64,000 nucleotides of DNA from Valencia hispanica (taxonomy: Eukaryota; Chordata; Actinopteri; Cyprinodontiformes; Valenciidae), in assembly GCA_963556495.2 (NCBI GenBank), contig OY747713.1:4121821-4185820 (forward strand), in the 5' to 3' direction. A program made the translations under genes and the position numbers. The notes beneath the pieces were generated by a model. The model saw only the letters and a program-made list of their open reading frames with translations. It had not been told where the DNA came from and searched no databases. This document shows positions 44,001-58,900 of the stretch, in pieces (position 1 is the first letter of the stretch; every line of letters starts with the position of its first letter).

Positions 44001-47000
44001 TGCAAACAGAACAATACAGGCAACATGTCCACCACCTCCTGAAGTAAAAATTAAGTTCTGGATATAATTATTGTCTAATTTCTGTTCTCCAATGATGTTA
44101 AAAAAAGACACTCCGTGGGCTTACATGCAGTGGGAAAGAAACGTATTATTGCCTTAGTCTAACTAAATTCAGACTTTTGAAATGCATGTATCTACTAGTG
44201 ATGTTACCTGTGACATCCAAGGTTCAAAGCTTGAATCACAAAAACAAACCACTACATAAGTGAAGCACTGTGTCGGACCTTGATTCGTCTGCTGATGGTC
44301 ACGTGACCAATGACGTTCGTAGCTTCGTTTCACACACCCACCCACCTGACTGCTTCGAATGTTTGTTCAAATCTTTAAAGTGTCCCTTTTTGGGATGTGT
44401 TATTGTTGATGTTTGTGGTGTTGAGATAGAGTATTCACTAAAAAGTAACTGAGTAGCATGTCAGTATTGGAACCTGATGTAAAGAGAGGGCTCTCTGAGA
44501 TGTGGGAATTTTACAATTTAATTTCTCCATATTTGCCAAACAAGGTTGGCAAATTTATATGGTCAAGTGAAATACCGTTATATTAGAATATTGAGCTTCA
44601 TAGCATACATGGACAGGAGCTTTTTAGACTTTTTTTTCATTTGACGGTCCTTGTAATTAAAATAAGTTCTAGTTTTGTGTTATGTCTTTTACTATCTTTG
44701 CAATTAATAGAAATGTTATTTGGTTAAAATACATTTTTGATGAGGTTTTAGGTTTGGCTTTGCAAGTTCGATTTGCAAGAAATAGTGGACTTTGCTATGT
44801 TCTATCCTTTTTTCATGTGAAAGTTTTGGCCCAGGTTGACATGCAAGATATTCGAGTTGAGTTAAACAAAACGGTCAACACAGCTTCAGTTCTGGAATAA
44901 TGATTTATTAGTTTACGTACCTTCTCTGACCAGGACAAAGCATTGAGGACATACAGTTCTGTCGTCTTCAATTGCCCTAGCAAGACTCAACCTCTATCAT
45001 TAGCACTCAGATTCTTATACCTAGTTTATGCGTCATAGTGATGCACGAACTGTCTGACAGTATCCAGATGTTCATTTCCACAACAACTTTTTAACTCAAC
45101 AGTCCTCTGAGGGAACACTTCTTCTTAGCCAAGGCTATAATTCAGCTAGGCCAAGACTCAGATCAGGCTGACCTGAGCCTTTCCTCTGGATAAACACACA
45201 AATTCCTGCACGTAGCATTTTTGATGGGACCACCTCGGACGTGCAGTATTTACCACAACAAAAGAAAGTTGGTTTGTCCTTACATTACTCTGTTTTTATA
45301 AAAGCATGCATAAAGTGAGCTTCATGTACTAGGAAGGGGGTGGGGATACATAATTATATACTTCTGCCTACTAATTTTTACAAACGTAATTCAATGGAAA
45401 TGTGAAAAGTATAATAGTTTGAATATGTACACAATGTGAATACGTGGGAAATAAATGAATTAATAATCACACACTTATCTTATAAAAAGCCATCCTTTAA
45501 AAAACCTGTATTATGTTTTGTAGGTGCAGTATGTTATTTGTGACCAGCAACTGGCTTACAATAGGTACTCCCTAATTCATATCCTAATGCTAGGTGGAAA
45601 ACAGGACAAAGAACAGATAGGGACCCCAGGCGTGATAAGAGCAAAACAGGAGGATCCAGCGAGGAGCAGAGAATGAGGAGCTTGTATACTGAGGAGCTTG
45701 GTTGCTTGCACAAAGAGCGGGTGGCTGATTGAGAAGAGGGTGAAGCTGTGAGGGGAGACCAGGCAAGCTCAGGGAAGGAGACTAATGAACATGAAAGGAA
45801 CTGAGGAGGAAATAAACAATAACCAAGAGGAAACACAGATCTAAGGAAAGATTAAACAAGATCTAGAATGAGCATGAATACTGATAGAAACACAGAAAAA
45901 CCCCAAATAACCCAGGATAATGAAGCGCATTGTTAAACAAAGTATGTTTTTATTTTGCCAGAACAATAATATTTATTTATTTTTTATATAATATTTAAAT
46001 AAGGGTAAATATGTTCACCTGCAAAGAGAGATTTATTTTTAATGCAAAAAGAGACATGGAGTTTTATTTAGTATTTACAGTAAGATGATTAATAAACATT
46101 GACAGAAAACATCAAAGCAGTTGTTGCAGTGAAAGACATTTAATGAAGTCTTATAGCTATCAGTACTAGAAAACTAGTCCTACTTCGTGTTTGATAAAAA
46201 TTACATATTTAGAAATGCAGATTCCACTGCGCATAATTTTAATTTGCAAACTAGAAATTTGCCACAAAATATGAGTTCATCACTTTTGGTTTGGACAGAA
46301 AGGAGGGCAGATCGCTCAGAAACATCTCAATTCCCTCTGAGCAGAATCTGGTAATTTAAAAGTCTCATTCACTTGTGTTTTCAATTCATTTGCTGTGGTC
46401 ACTAACATAAATGGATGCCTTGTGAGTAATTTTCTGTGAAAAAAAAAAAGCTCTCTCACTCCTGTTTCAGGGGGTTAGCGTTTTTGAAAGAGTGGGTGGG
46501 GGAAAACATCAGGGTTACGAGTCTTACTCATTAATATTCATAATATGCAAACATCTCGCATCTGATTGGCTAACAGCAACAAGACTTAGCGTTACAACCG
46601 TTTCTTTCTCAGCTCTTCTTTCTTGGGTAAAACTTCAACCCTGATGTGTTATCTCCATAAATAACACAAGCCTGAACGTGTTCTGCCATGTTTTGGAGTT
46701 GTTAACAGTTAGCTTCTACTTGCAGAGACCCACTCTGCCCACTGCCGACTGCAAAATCAATACAGCATTTCTGTGGGCGGTCGCGAGGCAAGGTGGGCGG
46801 GGCAATGAACACAAATTTTCTCTGTGATGTAGAAGAGACTAGCTTTTTCTGACTCACTCATTTTTGCCGTCTATCTCCTTTCTGTTGTTGATGTAGGCAA
46901 TGGGAGTTGGAGAAAATGCTCACGTGCAGCAAGCATATGCAACTCATTGTGACTGATCTTATTTCAAAAAGAACTAGTATTACACGGTTTCTCAATGAAC

Positions 47001-49859
47001 AAGACCTTTAATAATGTCACAACTGGAACTCCCTGATTTGGATGGCACAGACAGGCTGGAGGAACTCTAAAGTTTGAGGCAGTGAATATCAAATGAGGGA
47101 TAATTAACCTGTGGTTATGATGTGCTCTGCTGAGGTGAACCAACAGGAGAGTAAAACCCCTTAAAGGGGTCTCCTGGACTGTGCCATACCTTAGATGTCA
47201 AAAGGTCCGATGGATAGGCCTTTGTTCAAGGATGCAGTGTCTGTCTGAAGGCATTGTCTCTGCGTTGGTGGGGGGGTCACGATGACTGGTGGCTCACTTC
47301 CATCTCTCTTGAGATTGTCTATTGCTGTCTCTTCCAGTGGGGTTGCCACATTTCCAAAAATTACTTTCCTGGACCTTGGTTCCACAATCTAGTTGCATTG
47401 GTGTAGATTCTCAGTCATCCAGGACATGATATTCTTGAGAGTTTAAATGAAGGCAACTGGTCTTTTCTTGTTCTCTTGAATACGTTTCGTCTCTCATCCA
47501 AGAGGCTTCTAGAAGCTTACGCTAGGTATAGCGATAGCCCCATTAGTGAGCCTTAACCATATTCTTATAAATCTGATGCTCCCAATCCAGTTTTCAAAAC
47601 CGAAGAAGCCTCTTGGATGAAAGATGAAACATATTCAAGACAACAAGAAAAGTCTAGTTGCCTTCATTTAAACTCTCAAGAACACAATCGGGTTGGCATT
47701 TGAAGACGGTATTTGTGCGATCTACTGGTGTGCTGATTTCAGTTGTTGTGTCTGTGGACTTTAATGTATTGAAAACTTCAAAATCAAAGATTGATTTGCA
47801 ACACAGAGGATTTGTATAACACATTGAAATGCATTGACCCATGTCACCATTGTTGTCTACAGAACAATTTCCGGTTCTTAACCCAAACTGCTTGGTTACC
47901 ATGTTGCATCACTCCATACAACATGGATGCAAAAATCCATACATGAAAGTGTAGTTTTGTTGCGATTATGTCAGGTTATGAGTCCTCTCCAGGTTCTGAA
48001 GTGGATCTCTTCTAAATGCTCCTCAGATGAAGATGCTGCCTCTCAACAAGAAAATCCAATCAGAACCTCCAAACTGTCATCACAGACTACAACGCTGCTG
48101 GTTCTGGTCTGTCTGCTGGTTGTTGAGTCCTTCATTATTTGCAGACTCTGTGAGTTCACATTGGCCTATGCTTTCTCCTAATTTTACTTTCTTAAATGTT
48201 AAAATGATATTTTTGAATGCAATACCAGGTTTAGGGTTGTGTAAAAACTTTTGTCTTTCTTTACTCAGCTTTTGTCGTTTGGATGACCAATCAAACTATC
48301 CACTCCCTGAATGAAGCTCTGAGGACAAATTGCTGCGGTGAGACTGTTTGGGTTTGAAATTATCCACAAGTTTCTGTGTCGGATCACAATAACATGGAGC
48401 TCACTATTTAGTTTTACAATATTAGCAGCATTTATCGGGTTCATTTTCACCGGTGTTCATCTGTTTTCAATAACCAGTGCCACAAAATGTATTTTTATTC
48501 TGTAGGATTTTAACAAAATGAGGCTGAATGAAACTAAAATGTTCAATTTTTCATGTTTCAAAGCAGAAAGCGTAAATGTTCCACCCCCTGCAAAATTTCC
48601 AGCACCACCCCCACCTTCTTCATGTCCACCACCTGCTTCATGTCCTCCACCACCTATAGTCCCATCGCCACCTAAATATCCACCGCCTCCTACATGTACA
48701 CATCCTCCTAAATGTCCGACACCATCTAAATGCCCACCACCTCCTAAATGTTCGACACCCCATCCAGCTCCTAAATGTCCACCACCTCCTACATGTCCAC
48801 CTCCTCCTAAATGTCCGACACCATCTAAATGCCCACCACCTCCTAAATGTTCGACACCCCATCCAGCTCCTAAATGTCCACCACCTCCTACATGTCCACC
48901 TCCTCCTAAATGTCCGACACCATCTAAATGCCCACCATCTCCTCAATGTTCGACACCACCTCCAGCTCCTAAATGTCCACCACCTCCTACATGTCCACCT
49001 CCTCCTAAATGTTTGCCACCACCTAAATGTCCACCACCTCCTACATGTCCACCTCCCCCTAAGTGTCCGCCACCACTTAAATGTACACCACCTCCTACAT
49101 GTCCGCCACCACCTCAAGCTCCTACATGTCCACCACCTCCTTCATGCCCTCAACCTCCTCCACCAATTCCCATTCCAAGAAGGAGTAAGTGACTCAATTG
49201 CAGAAACATCCAGTATGTCTTCCACCTGATTTGCTGACGTACTTTCTTTGTTGCGTTGATAGACGAGCCACGTCTGAGTTGTGGAGCAGACTGGGACCTA
49301 AATGGGGAAAGATGGTATTATTACAATAGCGGATTATTATCATGGGAGAATAGCAGAAGATTCTGCAAAGATCGCGGAGGAGACCTGGTGAAGATAGACA
49401 GCAGAGAGGAGCAGGTTTGAAACACTGCTGGTTTCACAGATTTAATTATGTTCCTTCATCTCAGCATTATTTTCATTAACTTCTCCTATTCAGTTGTACC
49501 TGCAGAGAAAACTCAGAGACATGATGGTGGAGAGGGATGAGAAGTTCTGGATTGGACTGACAAACTCAGGGAGAGACGATAGATGGTCTTGGGTGGACAG
49601 CTCATCACTGCACACAAGGTTTGATTGTTGTAAAAACACCTCCATCTTCAGAATAAAGGTAAACTATTTTATATGAACTTGTCCCTTTTGACCTTTTAGT
49701 TTGAGTTTTTGGAGTTCTGGAGAACCAAATTCCCGGACATGTGTGCAATCTGATGGGACGCGGGATAGAGGACAGGGTGATCATCTGAGGTGTTGGTGTC
49801 AAAGCTCCTATGATGTTTCCTACAAAAGTATCTGTGAAAAAGCAGCAGAAACTGGATAG
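41039..49859 (+). CDS. Lectin gene 6 (array unit 3): Cys/Pro-stalk C-type lectin-like receptor, about 424 aa
   Basis: Exon 1 is 41039-41066 (MSRLQKNTE), in unit 2; then 48027-48149, 48269-48337, 48567-49184, 49263-49414, 49494-49618 and 49700-49859, in frame. It differs from gene 5 by a stalk 99 bp longer: the extra 33 residues duplicate the repeat holding KCSTPHPAPK. The cysteine before YYY is Trp (TGG at 49313-49315) and the CTLD end reads CWCQSSYD, as in unit 1. EPN is present, WND is lost and the third canonical cysteine is Tyr. The short cytoplasmic tail has no ITIM/ITAM, so signalling would need a partner or be absent. Confidence 0.75.
41818..42754. mobile_element. 5'-truncated palindromic Tc1, unit 3
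   Basis: 937-bp loop plus right arm, as in unit 2, with the shared TAG stop in the transposase frame (41809-42219). Confidence 0.85.
47432..47682. repeat. Hairpin inverted repeat, unit 3
   Basis: Counterpart of 23725-23975 with the shorter loop, as in unit 1. Confidence 0.7.
48567..49184 (+). repeat. Cys/Pro stalk tandem repeat exon, unit 3 (expanded)
   Basis: 618 bp, 99 bp longer than units 1 and 2. The KCSTPHPAPK-containing 33-residue block occurs twice, followed by one QCSTPPPAPK block. Confidence 0.9.
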
Positions 49860-52254
49860 ACTTAATCTGTTTGTGTGTAAAGTTCTCATCAGTCTAGAAA
49901 ACAGTCTCAGTACAGGTTCAAACAAGGATAATCTTGCCAAGCTTTTGTTTTTGCTCTTTGGTTTTGTATTTAAGATGTGTATCTTGTGTAGCTTCTTTAA
50001 TTTCTGCTACTTTCTATGGGTTTTCACTGTTTGTTTGTCCTGCCATCTACCTATTCCCGATTCAGTCCCCTTTTCCACCGAGCTGATTCCACTACTAGTT
50101 CTATAGCAGAGCCTGACTTGGCACCGCTCTTTGGTTTTTTACCAACAAAGGTTTCAAACCTTAGCTTAACCCAGCACCAACTCCTTGGTGGGCCAGAGCT
50201 GGTGCTTGCTAAGAACTGCCTTCTCCCCGACCACATGGTGATGCAACCAAGGCATAGCATGACGCAAATTTTGTCGGAGCGCTCTGTGTTTTGTAATCAA
50301 ATGTTGATGGTGCACCAAGAACATGTGGTGTAAACATCTTTGCAGATCCCAAAAAAGTGTGGAAACACTATAGCAGCACTTGTAAGTGCATGATAAACTC
50401 GTCCATTAGTGGAAAAATGACTGGTTATTAAAAAAAATCCATTGACTAAGAACCGATCAAGCACTGACTCTGGCACCAGCACAGAACTATTATGGGTTAT
50501 TTTTCAGGTGGAAAAGACCCGTGATCTCTAACCCTAGAACATATTCTTCCTCAGCTCATTTAGTCCTACCTAGATCCTACGGTTAGATCACCTTTTGTAG
50601 TTCTGTTAGCTCATTCAGGTCTTTAATGTTTTTGGTTACTTGTTTTTGAACCATAAATGTTATTTTAGGTTCCCACAATCCAGCCTTCCTCTGTTATTAC
50701 CTCCTCCATTTTTTCATCATATACAAAACATACATGATGGCATGAAGATCTGATGATGGCTCAGTGTTGGATGTCATATCGATGACATCTTTTCAACTCC
50801 TGAGGATCCGGCAGAAAATACGACATCCGCCTCGGAGGGCCAGCCTGACAACAACTCTTCACGTCTTTGGGTTATGAGAGTCTGGGTCATGAGGTCTATC
50901 CAGCCCCCAAAGGTCTGGATTATGATACCAATGTAGTCTGTGAGGATTGGGGCAACACTTATGGTCTGTTTGTGTGTAAAGTTCTCATCAGTCTAGAGAA
51001 CAGTCTCAGTACAGGTTCAAACAAGGATAATCTTGTCAAGCTTTTGTTTTTGCTCTTTGGTTTTTGTATTTAAGATTTGTATCTTGTGTAGCTTCTTTAA
51101 TTTCTGCTACTTTCTATGGGTTTTCACTGTTTGTTTGTCCTGCCATCTACCTATTCCCGATTCAGTCCCCTTTTCCACCGAGCTGATTCCACTACTAGTT
51201 CTATAGCAGAGCCTGACTGGGTCATGAGGTCTATCCAGCCCCCAAAGGTCTGGATTATGATACCACTGCAGTCTATGACGATTGGGGCGATGCTTATGGT
51301 ATCACAAAATAGAAAATTAAACCCACAGTGCAATCTTTGAGGAAAAACATGACACTCAAGGTTTCTATCAACCAACCCTAGCAGATAGGGTAGTCACTCC
51401 TTGTGCATCCAGTGGCGTCCAAAGTTAGTCCTCCAGGGCTGGTACCCAGCATGTTTTAGTTCTTTCCCTGATTCAAGACACCTGAATCAAATGATGTTTC
51501 ATTAGCAGAACCTCTGCAGAAGTTTGACATACTGGGGAAGTAGTTAGACCTTTTGGAAAAGATGTGTTGGATTAGAGACTGTTCTACAACGGGCAGGACA
51601 CCGGCCCTAAAGGACTTAGTAGTTTGAGATTCTGCAGGAGTTTTTCCTGCTGAAAAATGAACAGAAAAATTAGCTGGATTAGAGCCTAAATAAAAAACAT
51701 GGCTGCTTGCATGTTTGTGTCACTCAAACAGCTGCATTAAGATTGAAAAGTCTTGTGAAAAAGTTTAGTGAATATAAATCAACAGGAAGTGGAAGCTGTG
51801 GTTTGACTGTTTATCATTAACCAAACTGAACTTAACTGCTCATATAAAAAAGTACAAAATAAAAATGTATTTAAATCCATGATTTTAAAGTTTGGACTAG
51901 TTTTAAATGTCTGTACAATTTATAAGACAGTAAAGCAGTAAATAAAAAGCTTGCAATGAAGATCAGAGTTTAAGAAAACTCTAAGAAAAGCAGCCTGTTC
52001 TGTAGCTTTAGGGTCATATGACCCAAACAGAGTGCAGGTCTTCATTGTTGCTCAATAGTTTCACATTATGTGCTTTTATACAAGTTAATTACTGCTTAAA
52101 TACATATACTAAATTCAAGCAGCTTTAAGATTGAATTAGCAACATCAGAGAATATCAGATCTCTGTATTGTCAGAATAGTTTCCTGCATTTTTGGTTCCC
52201 ATGGAGCAGTTTTATAAGCGTCAATATTCACTGCAACTTACTGGCTTGATTTAA

Positions 52255-52390
52255 AGGGGCTATATGCAACTTTTTCCCCAAAATAAACGTAACAATAGCC
52301 TTTTTATTTGACCATTTATGACTCAAACATCTCCTGATTAGCATGGGGTCAGTCGCGAGTTTAAATTTCAGAAAATTGCATATAGCCCAT
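52255..52390. mobile_element. 136-bp TTAA MITE, unit 3
   Basis: Counterpart of 28457-28592, TTAA at 52251-52254. Confidence 0.75.
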
Positions 52391-52974
52391 TTAACATCAA
52401 TCAGAACTTTTATTCAGATCACTAAATATTTAATAATTCTCAATAAATTTTACTTCAACTTAACACTATTTGTAATTTTTTTGGCTCATTCCGTACCTTT
52501 ATATTCAAAGGGATAATTTATTGTTGGTTTGAGAAACAAAATGCATTTTTATAAAACAATAACTTTTAAAGCATTTTGAAATTACAAAATGGACGAGAGG
52601 AGGAAAGCACATCATATCATGGGATTTAACAATCTGTATGAATTGAAATAAAAAGCACAATATAGTGAATTTTAAACAACAATCATACGTTCTTTGAAAT
52701 GTATTAAAAACCAAAAAGTTTTTATTTTTGTGTAAAATCTATGGAAATAAAAAGTTGCTTATGCATGCGAAAGTAAAGTAAGATTAAGCATCTCTAGGAA
52801 GTGTCTTATCCACTTAGCGATAAAACATAAATGAGCCAAGAACTTGTTTTCACCAACAGATTTTAAGATAAATGGTTATTGACATGTAAGAGCGTCATGT
52901 GACTGTGGTTATTAAAAAAATAAACGCAGTATTGCAACACAGACAGATGGGTAAACTGTGAGGACTGTAAAAAA

Positions 52975-55900
52975 ATGAGCCGACTGCAGAAGAACACTGA
53001 AGGTAAGCGCTGGTTACTGTAACGTTTTGGCCAAATTCATCCGTAAATGATGATATTTAAATATTGGAAGACATGTTTGAGGTATAGACAAAATAGTTTT
53101 GCTCAGTATATACAAACCCCAAATAAAAACACCCTGATAGAAATACTATCAAATAGTTGAAGTGAAAGATGTATCATATTTTCCCAGAGCTACCATAACC
53201 AGAAAAATCCAAAGAGAGTTTCCTCTGAGGTTTTGGGAGAAATTGATTTCTGAAAATGATCAGCATATCATGGATTGGCATTATGACGTACATTTACTGA
53301 ATCTATCTCCAAATCTAAAGACAAAGCATGAAATCTTTATTATGAATATAGTGTATGTTTCTGAAAGTAATAGGTATGTCATAAATGTACATTTCCGGTG
53401 GTTAAGAGAGCGCAACACCAGCCGCTTATTTCCAACAGCATTTGACCCCAGTTTGTGGTCTTGGAGACCAACATACCCAAACCATACCCACAGTTTCATA
53501 AATCGAGGGGACTACATTTTACGACATCACATTTTATTTTCAGAACTCCACATATCTTTTCCGTCCAATCAGATAATTCCTTAGAAATACTGTACTCAAG
53601 AATCAGTACCAGATTTTTTTTACAACTATGTGGACACTTCAGTCCTGCTTTGACTCAATAAAGACATATAAATAAAAAAAGGCTCAATAGAAAATAAGCT
53701 CCATTTTTAAATATACTGTGTTATTACAATAAAAAAAGACATGGTTGGATGAAAGAAAACGCTGCACAACGAGAAGAGGTGACCGGACCCTGAGGAAGAT
53801 TGTGGAGAAGGACCGATTCCAGACCTTGGGGGACCTGCGGAAGCAGTGGACTGAGTCTGGAGTAGAAACATCCAGAGCCACCGTGCACAGGCGTGTGCAG
53901 GAAATGGGCTACAGGTGCCTCATTCCCCAGATCAAGCCACTTTTGAACCAGAAACAGCGGCAGAAGCGCCTGACCTGGGCTACAGAGAAGCAGCACTGGA
54001 CTGTTGCTCAGTGGTCCAAAGTACTTTTTTCGGATGAAAGCAAATTTTGCATGTCATTCGGAAATCAAGGTGCCAGAGTCTGGAGGAAGACTGGGGAGAA
54101 GGAAATGCCAAAATGCCTGAAGTCCAGTGTCAAGTCCCCACAGTCAGTGATGGTCTAGGGTGCCATGTCAGCTGCTGGTGTTGGTCCACAGCGTTTTCTG
54201 CCACACTTTTTCCTTCCCACAGACTTCCCACTGAGGTGCCTTGATACAGCACTGTGGGAACAGCCTATTCATTCAGAAATGTCTTTCTGTGTCTTACCCT
54301 CTTGTTTGAGGGTATCAATGATGGCCTTCTGGGCAGCAGTCAGGTCGGCAGTCTTACCCATGATTGCGGTTTTGAGTAATGAACCAGGCTGGGAGTTTTT
54401 AAAAGCCTCAGGAATCTTTAGCAGGTGTTTAGAGTTAATTAGTTGATTCAGATGATTAGGTTAATAGCTCGTTTAGAGAACCTTTTCATGATATGCTAAT
54501 TTTGTGAGATATGAATTTTGGGTTTTCATGAGCTGTATGCCAAAATCATCAGTTTTAAAACAATAAAAGACCTGAAATATTTCAGTTGGTGTGCAATGAA
54601 TCTAAAATATATGAAAGTTTAATTTTTATCATTACATTATGGAAAATAATGAACTTTATCACAATATGCTAATTTTTTGAGAAGGACCTGTATATTACAG
54701 GTGTGGAGAATTGTGAAGTAAACCTCCTGTCCAGAATGGGTCTCCTACCAGGAGAATGGAGATTATACCCAGAAGTGGTAGCCCTACTGTAGTCCCAGTT
54801 CAGCCTACATTGACCTCTTTCCCTCTGCAGATACAACAAGTTGCAAAGGTTGTGTTTGCAAGCTCCCACGTGTCCAGACAGGTTCTAATTTCCAGATCTC
54901 ATTCAACCAGCTGATTGGGAAGTCAAGACCACTGCCCACAAGGTCAGGTCTCCTCTATCATATGTGGTCAAATTTGGCACTCAATACCAGCAGCCCTACA
55001 ATTCTGGGCTTAGTCACTTCACAGAACATCCTTGGAGATAGACACTGCTATGATAAACAGTGGAGTTCTAAGGCTCTGGCACGTGCTACTGACCAGATCT
55101 AAATGACTGCCATCTCCCATTTCCATGGGGCAGTTGCAAATGTTTCTTGATCTTTTTAAGAACTAAGATCACTAGGTCAGGGTTTGAATGAAAATGAAAT
55201 AACGTTTGTCTCGCTTGAGTCAGCTGTTTGTTTTGATAACAAATCAAATCATTCAAACCCTGAAAGAAGAGAAAGAAGCTCTGGGTAGAAATTATTCGGG
55301 TCAGTATTTATATGTCATCAAGGGACTGAAAGTCTCAGCTTTCAGACTGAACCCTGTGTAATGTGTAATTACTTCCACCTACTAATGAAAGTATTCTCGT
55401 AAGTGTAGAATCTGCTATTCAGAATACATATGAGCGAGTCGCGTGAATGGCTGAACCCATGTTGAGCCTCCATCTTTGAAATACATTCGCCAGCGAGGGA
55501 CATTCCTGGAAATTCTAGCTCCGCCTTTTGCGCTTTGGCTACACTCAGTTGCACCGTGACGAATGCCAGAGGGAGATTGTCTACTCGCGATGCGGCAGAC
55601 GTCTGACTATATAACTAAATGCAATGTAGTTTTCTAAAGTAACCTCATCACTGGAAGGAACACTGGACGAAGTCGTAGTACTGGAAGCCATGTTAACCTT
55701 GGCATGAAACGGCCACCGTAGGAGTTAAAACGGAATGGGGGGGTGGGAGGCGGGGCTAGAGCGTAATATTCAGGTGGTTGTTTCACCGCTAGATGGGAGA
55801 AGTTCTTACACAATGTAGCTTTAAGTTTGTTTGTATTAATGTTTGTGCTCTATTTGGATGACCAAGAGACAAAGGGTTTTCTTCTTGTTGTGAAACATGT

Positions 55901-58900
55901 TGTGTCTTAATCTGTGTCTCCTTTATCAGGAATTAATGCAAACAGAACAATACAGGCAACATGTCCACCACCTCCTGAAGTAAAAATTAAGTTCTGGATA
56001 TAATTATTGTCTAATTTCTGTTCTCCAATGATGTTAAAAAAAGACACTCCGTGGGCTTACATGCAGTGGGAAAGAAACGTATTATTGCCTTAGTCTAACT
56101 AAATTCAGACTTTTGAAATGCATGTATCTACTAGTGATGTTACCTGTGACATCCAAGGTTCAAAGCTTGAATCACAAAAACAAACCACTACATAAGTGAA
56201 GCACTGTGTCGGACCTTGATTCGTCTGCTGATGGTCACGTGACCAATGACGTTCGTAGCTTCGTTTCACACACCCACCCACCTGACTGCTTCGAATGTTT
56301 GTTCAAATCTTTAAAGTGTCCCTTTTTGGGATGTGTTATTGTTGATGTTTGTGGTGTTGAGATAGAGTATTCACTAAAAAGTAACTGAGTAGCATGTCAG
56401 TATTGGAACCTGATGTAAAGAGAGGGCTCTCTGAGATGTGGGAATTTTACAATTTAATTTCTCCATATTTGCCAAACAAGGTTGGCAAATTTATATGGTC
56501 AAGTGAAATACCGTTATATTAGAATATTGAGCTTCATAGCATACATGGACAGGAGCTTTTTAGACTTTTTTTTCATTTGACGGTCCTTGTAATTAAAATA
56601 AGTTCTAGTTTTGTGTTATGTCTTTTACTATCTTTGCAATTAATAGAAATGTTATTTGGTTAAAATACATTTTTGATGAGGTTTTAGGTTTGGCTTTGCA
56701 AGTTCGATTTGCAAGAAATAGTGGACTTTGCTATGTTCTATCCTTTTTTCATGTGAAAGTTTTGGCCCAGGTTGACATGCAAGATATTCGAGTTGAGTTA
56801 AACAAAACGGTCAACACAGCTTCAGTTCTGGAATAATGATTTATTAGTTTACGTACCTTCTCTGACCAGGACAAAGCATTGAGGACATACAGTTCTGTCG
56901 TCTTCAATTGCCCTAGCAAGACTCAACCTCTATCATTAGCACTCAGATTCTTATACCTAGTTTATGCGTCATAGTGATGCACGAACTGTCTGACAGTATC
57001 CAGATGTTCATTTCCACAACAACTTTTTAACTCAACAGTCCTCTGAGGGAACACTTCTTCTTAGCCAAGGCTATAATTCAGCTAGGCCAAGACTCAGATC
57101 AGGCTGACCTGAGCCTTTCCTCTGGATAAACACACAAATTCCTGCACGTAGCATTTTTGATGGGACCACCTCGGACGTGCAGTATTTACCACAACAAAAG
57201 AAAGTTGGTTTGTCCTTACATTACTCTGTTTTTATAAAAGCATGCATAAAGTGAGCTTCATGTACTAGGAAGGGGGTGGGGATACATAATTATATACTTC
57301 TGCCTACTAATTTTTACAAACGTAATTCAATGGAAATGTGAAAAGTATAATAGTTTGAATATGTACACAATGTGAATACGTGGGAAATAAATGAATTAAT
57401 AATCACACACTTATCTTTTAAAAAGCCATCCTTTAAAAAACCTGTATTATGTTTTGTAGGTGCAGTATGTTATTTGTGACCAGCAACTGGCTTACAATAG
57501 GTACTCCCTAATTCATATCCTAATGCTAGGTGGAAAACAGGACAAAGAACAGATAGGGACCCCAGGCGTGATAAGAGCAAAACAGGAGGATCCAGCGAGG
57601 AGCAGAGAATGAGGAGCTTATATACTGAGGAGCTTGGTTGCTTGCACAAAGAGCGGGTGGCTGATTGAGAAGAGGGTGAAGCTGTGAGGGGAGACCAGGC
57701 AAGCTCAGGGAAGGAGACTAATGAACATGAAAGGAACTGAGGAGGAAATAAACAATAACCAAGAGGAAACACAGATCTAAGGAAAGATTAAACAAGATCT
57801 AGAATGAGCATGAATACTGATAGAAACCCCAAATAACCCAGGATAATGAAGCGCATTGTTAAACAAAGTATGTTTTTATTTTGCCAGAACAATAATATTT
57901 ATTTATTTTTTATATAATATTTAAATAAGGGTAAATATGTTCACCTGCAAAGAGAGATTTATTTTTAATGCAAAAAGAGACATGGAGTTTTATTTAGTAT
58001 TTACAGTAAGATGATTAATAAACATTGACAGAAAACATCAACGCAGTTGTTGCAGTGAAATACATTTAATGAAGTCTTATAGCTATCAGTACTAGAAAAC
58101 TAGTCCTACTTCGTGTTTGATAAAAATTACATATTTAGAAATGCAGATTCCACTGCGCATAATTTTAATTTGCAAACTAGAAATTTGCCACAAAATATGA
58201 GTTCATCACTTTTGGTTTGGACAGAAAGGAGGGCAGATCGCTCAGAAACATCTCAATTCCCTCTGAGCAGAATCTGGTAATTTAAAAGTCTCATTCACTT
58301 GTGTTTTCAATTCATTTGCTGTGGTCACTAACATAAATGAATGCCTTGTGAGTAATTTTCTGTGAAAAGAAAATGCTCTCTCACTCCTGTTTCAGGGGGT
58401 TAGCGTTTTTGAAAGAGTGGGTGGGGGAAAACATCAGGGTTACGAGTCTTACTTATTAATATTCATAATATGCAAACATCTCGCATCTGATTGGCTAACA
58501 GCAACAAGACTTTTTTCTCAGCTCTTCTTTCTTGGGTAAAACTTCAACCCTGATGTGTTATCTCCATGAATAACACAAGCCTGAACGTGTTCTGCCATGT
58601 TTTGGAGTTGTTAACAGTTAGCTTCTACTTGCAGAGACCCACTCTGCCCACTGCCGACTGCAAAATCAATACAGCATTTCTGTGGGCTGTCGCGAGGCAA
58701 GGTGGGCGGGGCAATGAACACAAATTTTCTCTGTGATGTAGAAGAGACTAGCCTTTTCTGACTCGCTCATTTTTGCCGTCTATCTCCTTTCTGTTGTTGA
58801 TGTAGGCAATGGGAGTTGGAGAAAATGCTCACGTGCAGCAAGCATATGCAACTCATTGTGACTGATCTTATTTCAAAAAGAACTAGTATTACACGGTTTC

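Larger units (their letters stand above)
41818..53753. repeat. Lectin array unit 3 (11936 bp)
   Basis: Third array unit. The extra length relative to unit 2 includes the 99-bp stalk repeat. It shares many substitutions with unit 4 in the first half (for example CTAATTTTGTGAGATATG at about 42559) and with unit 1 around the lectin exons. Confidence 0.9.
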
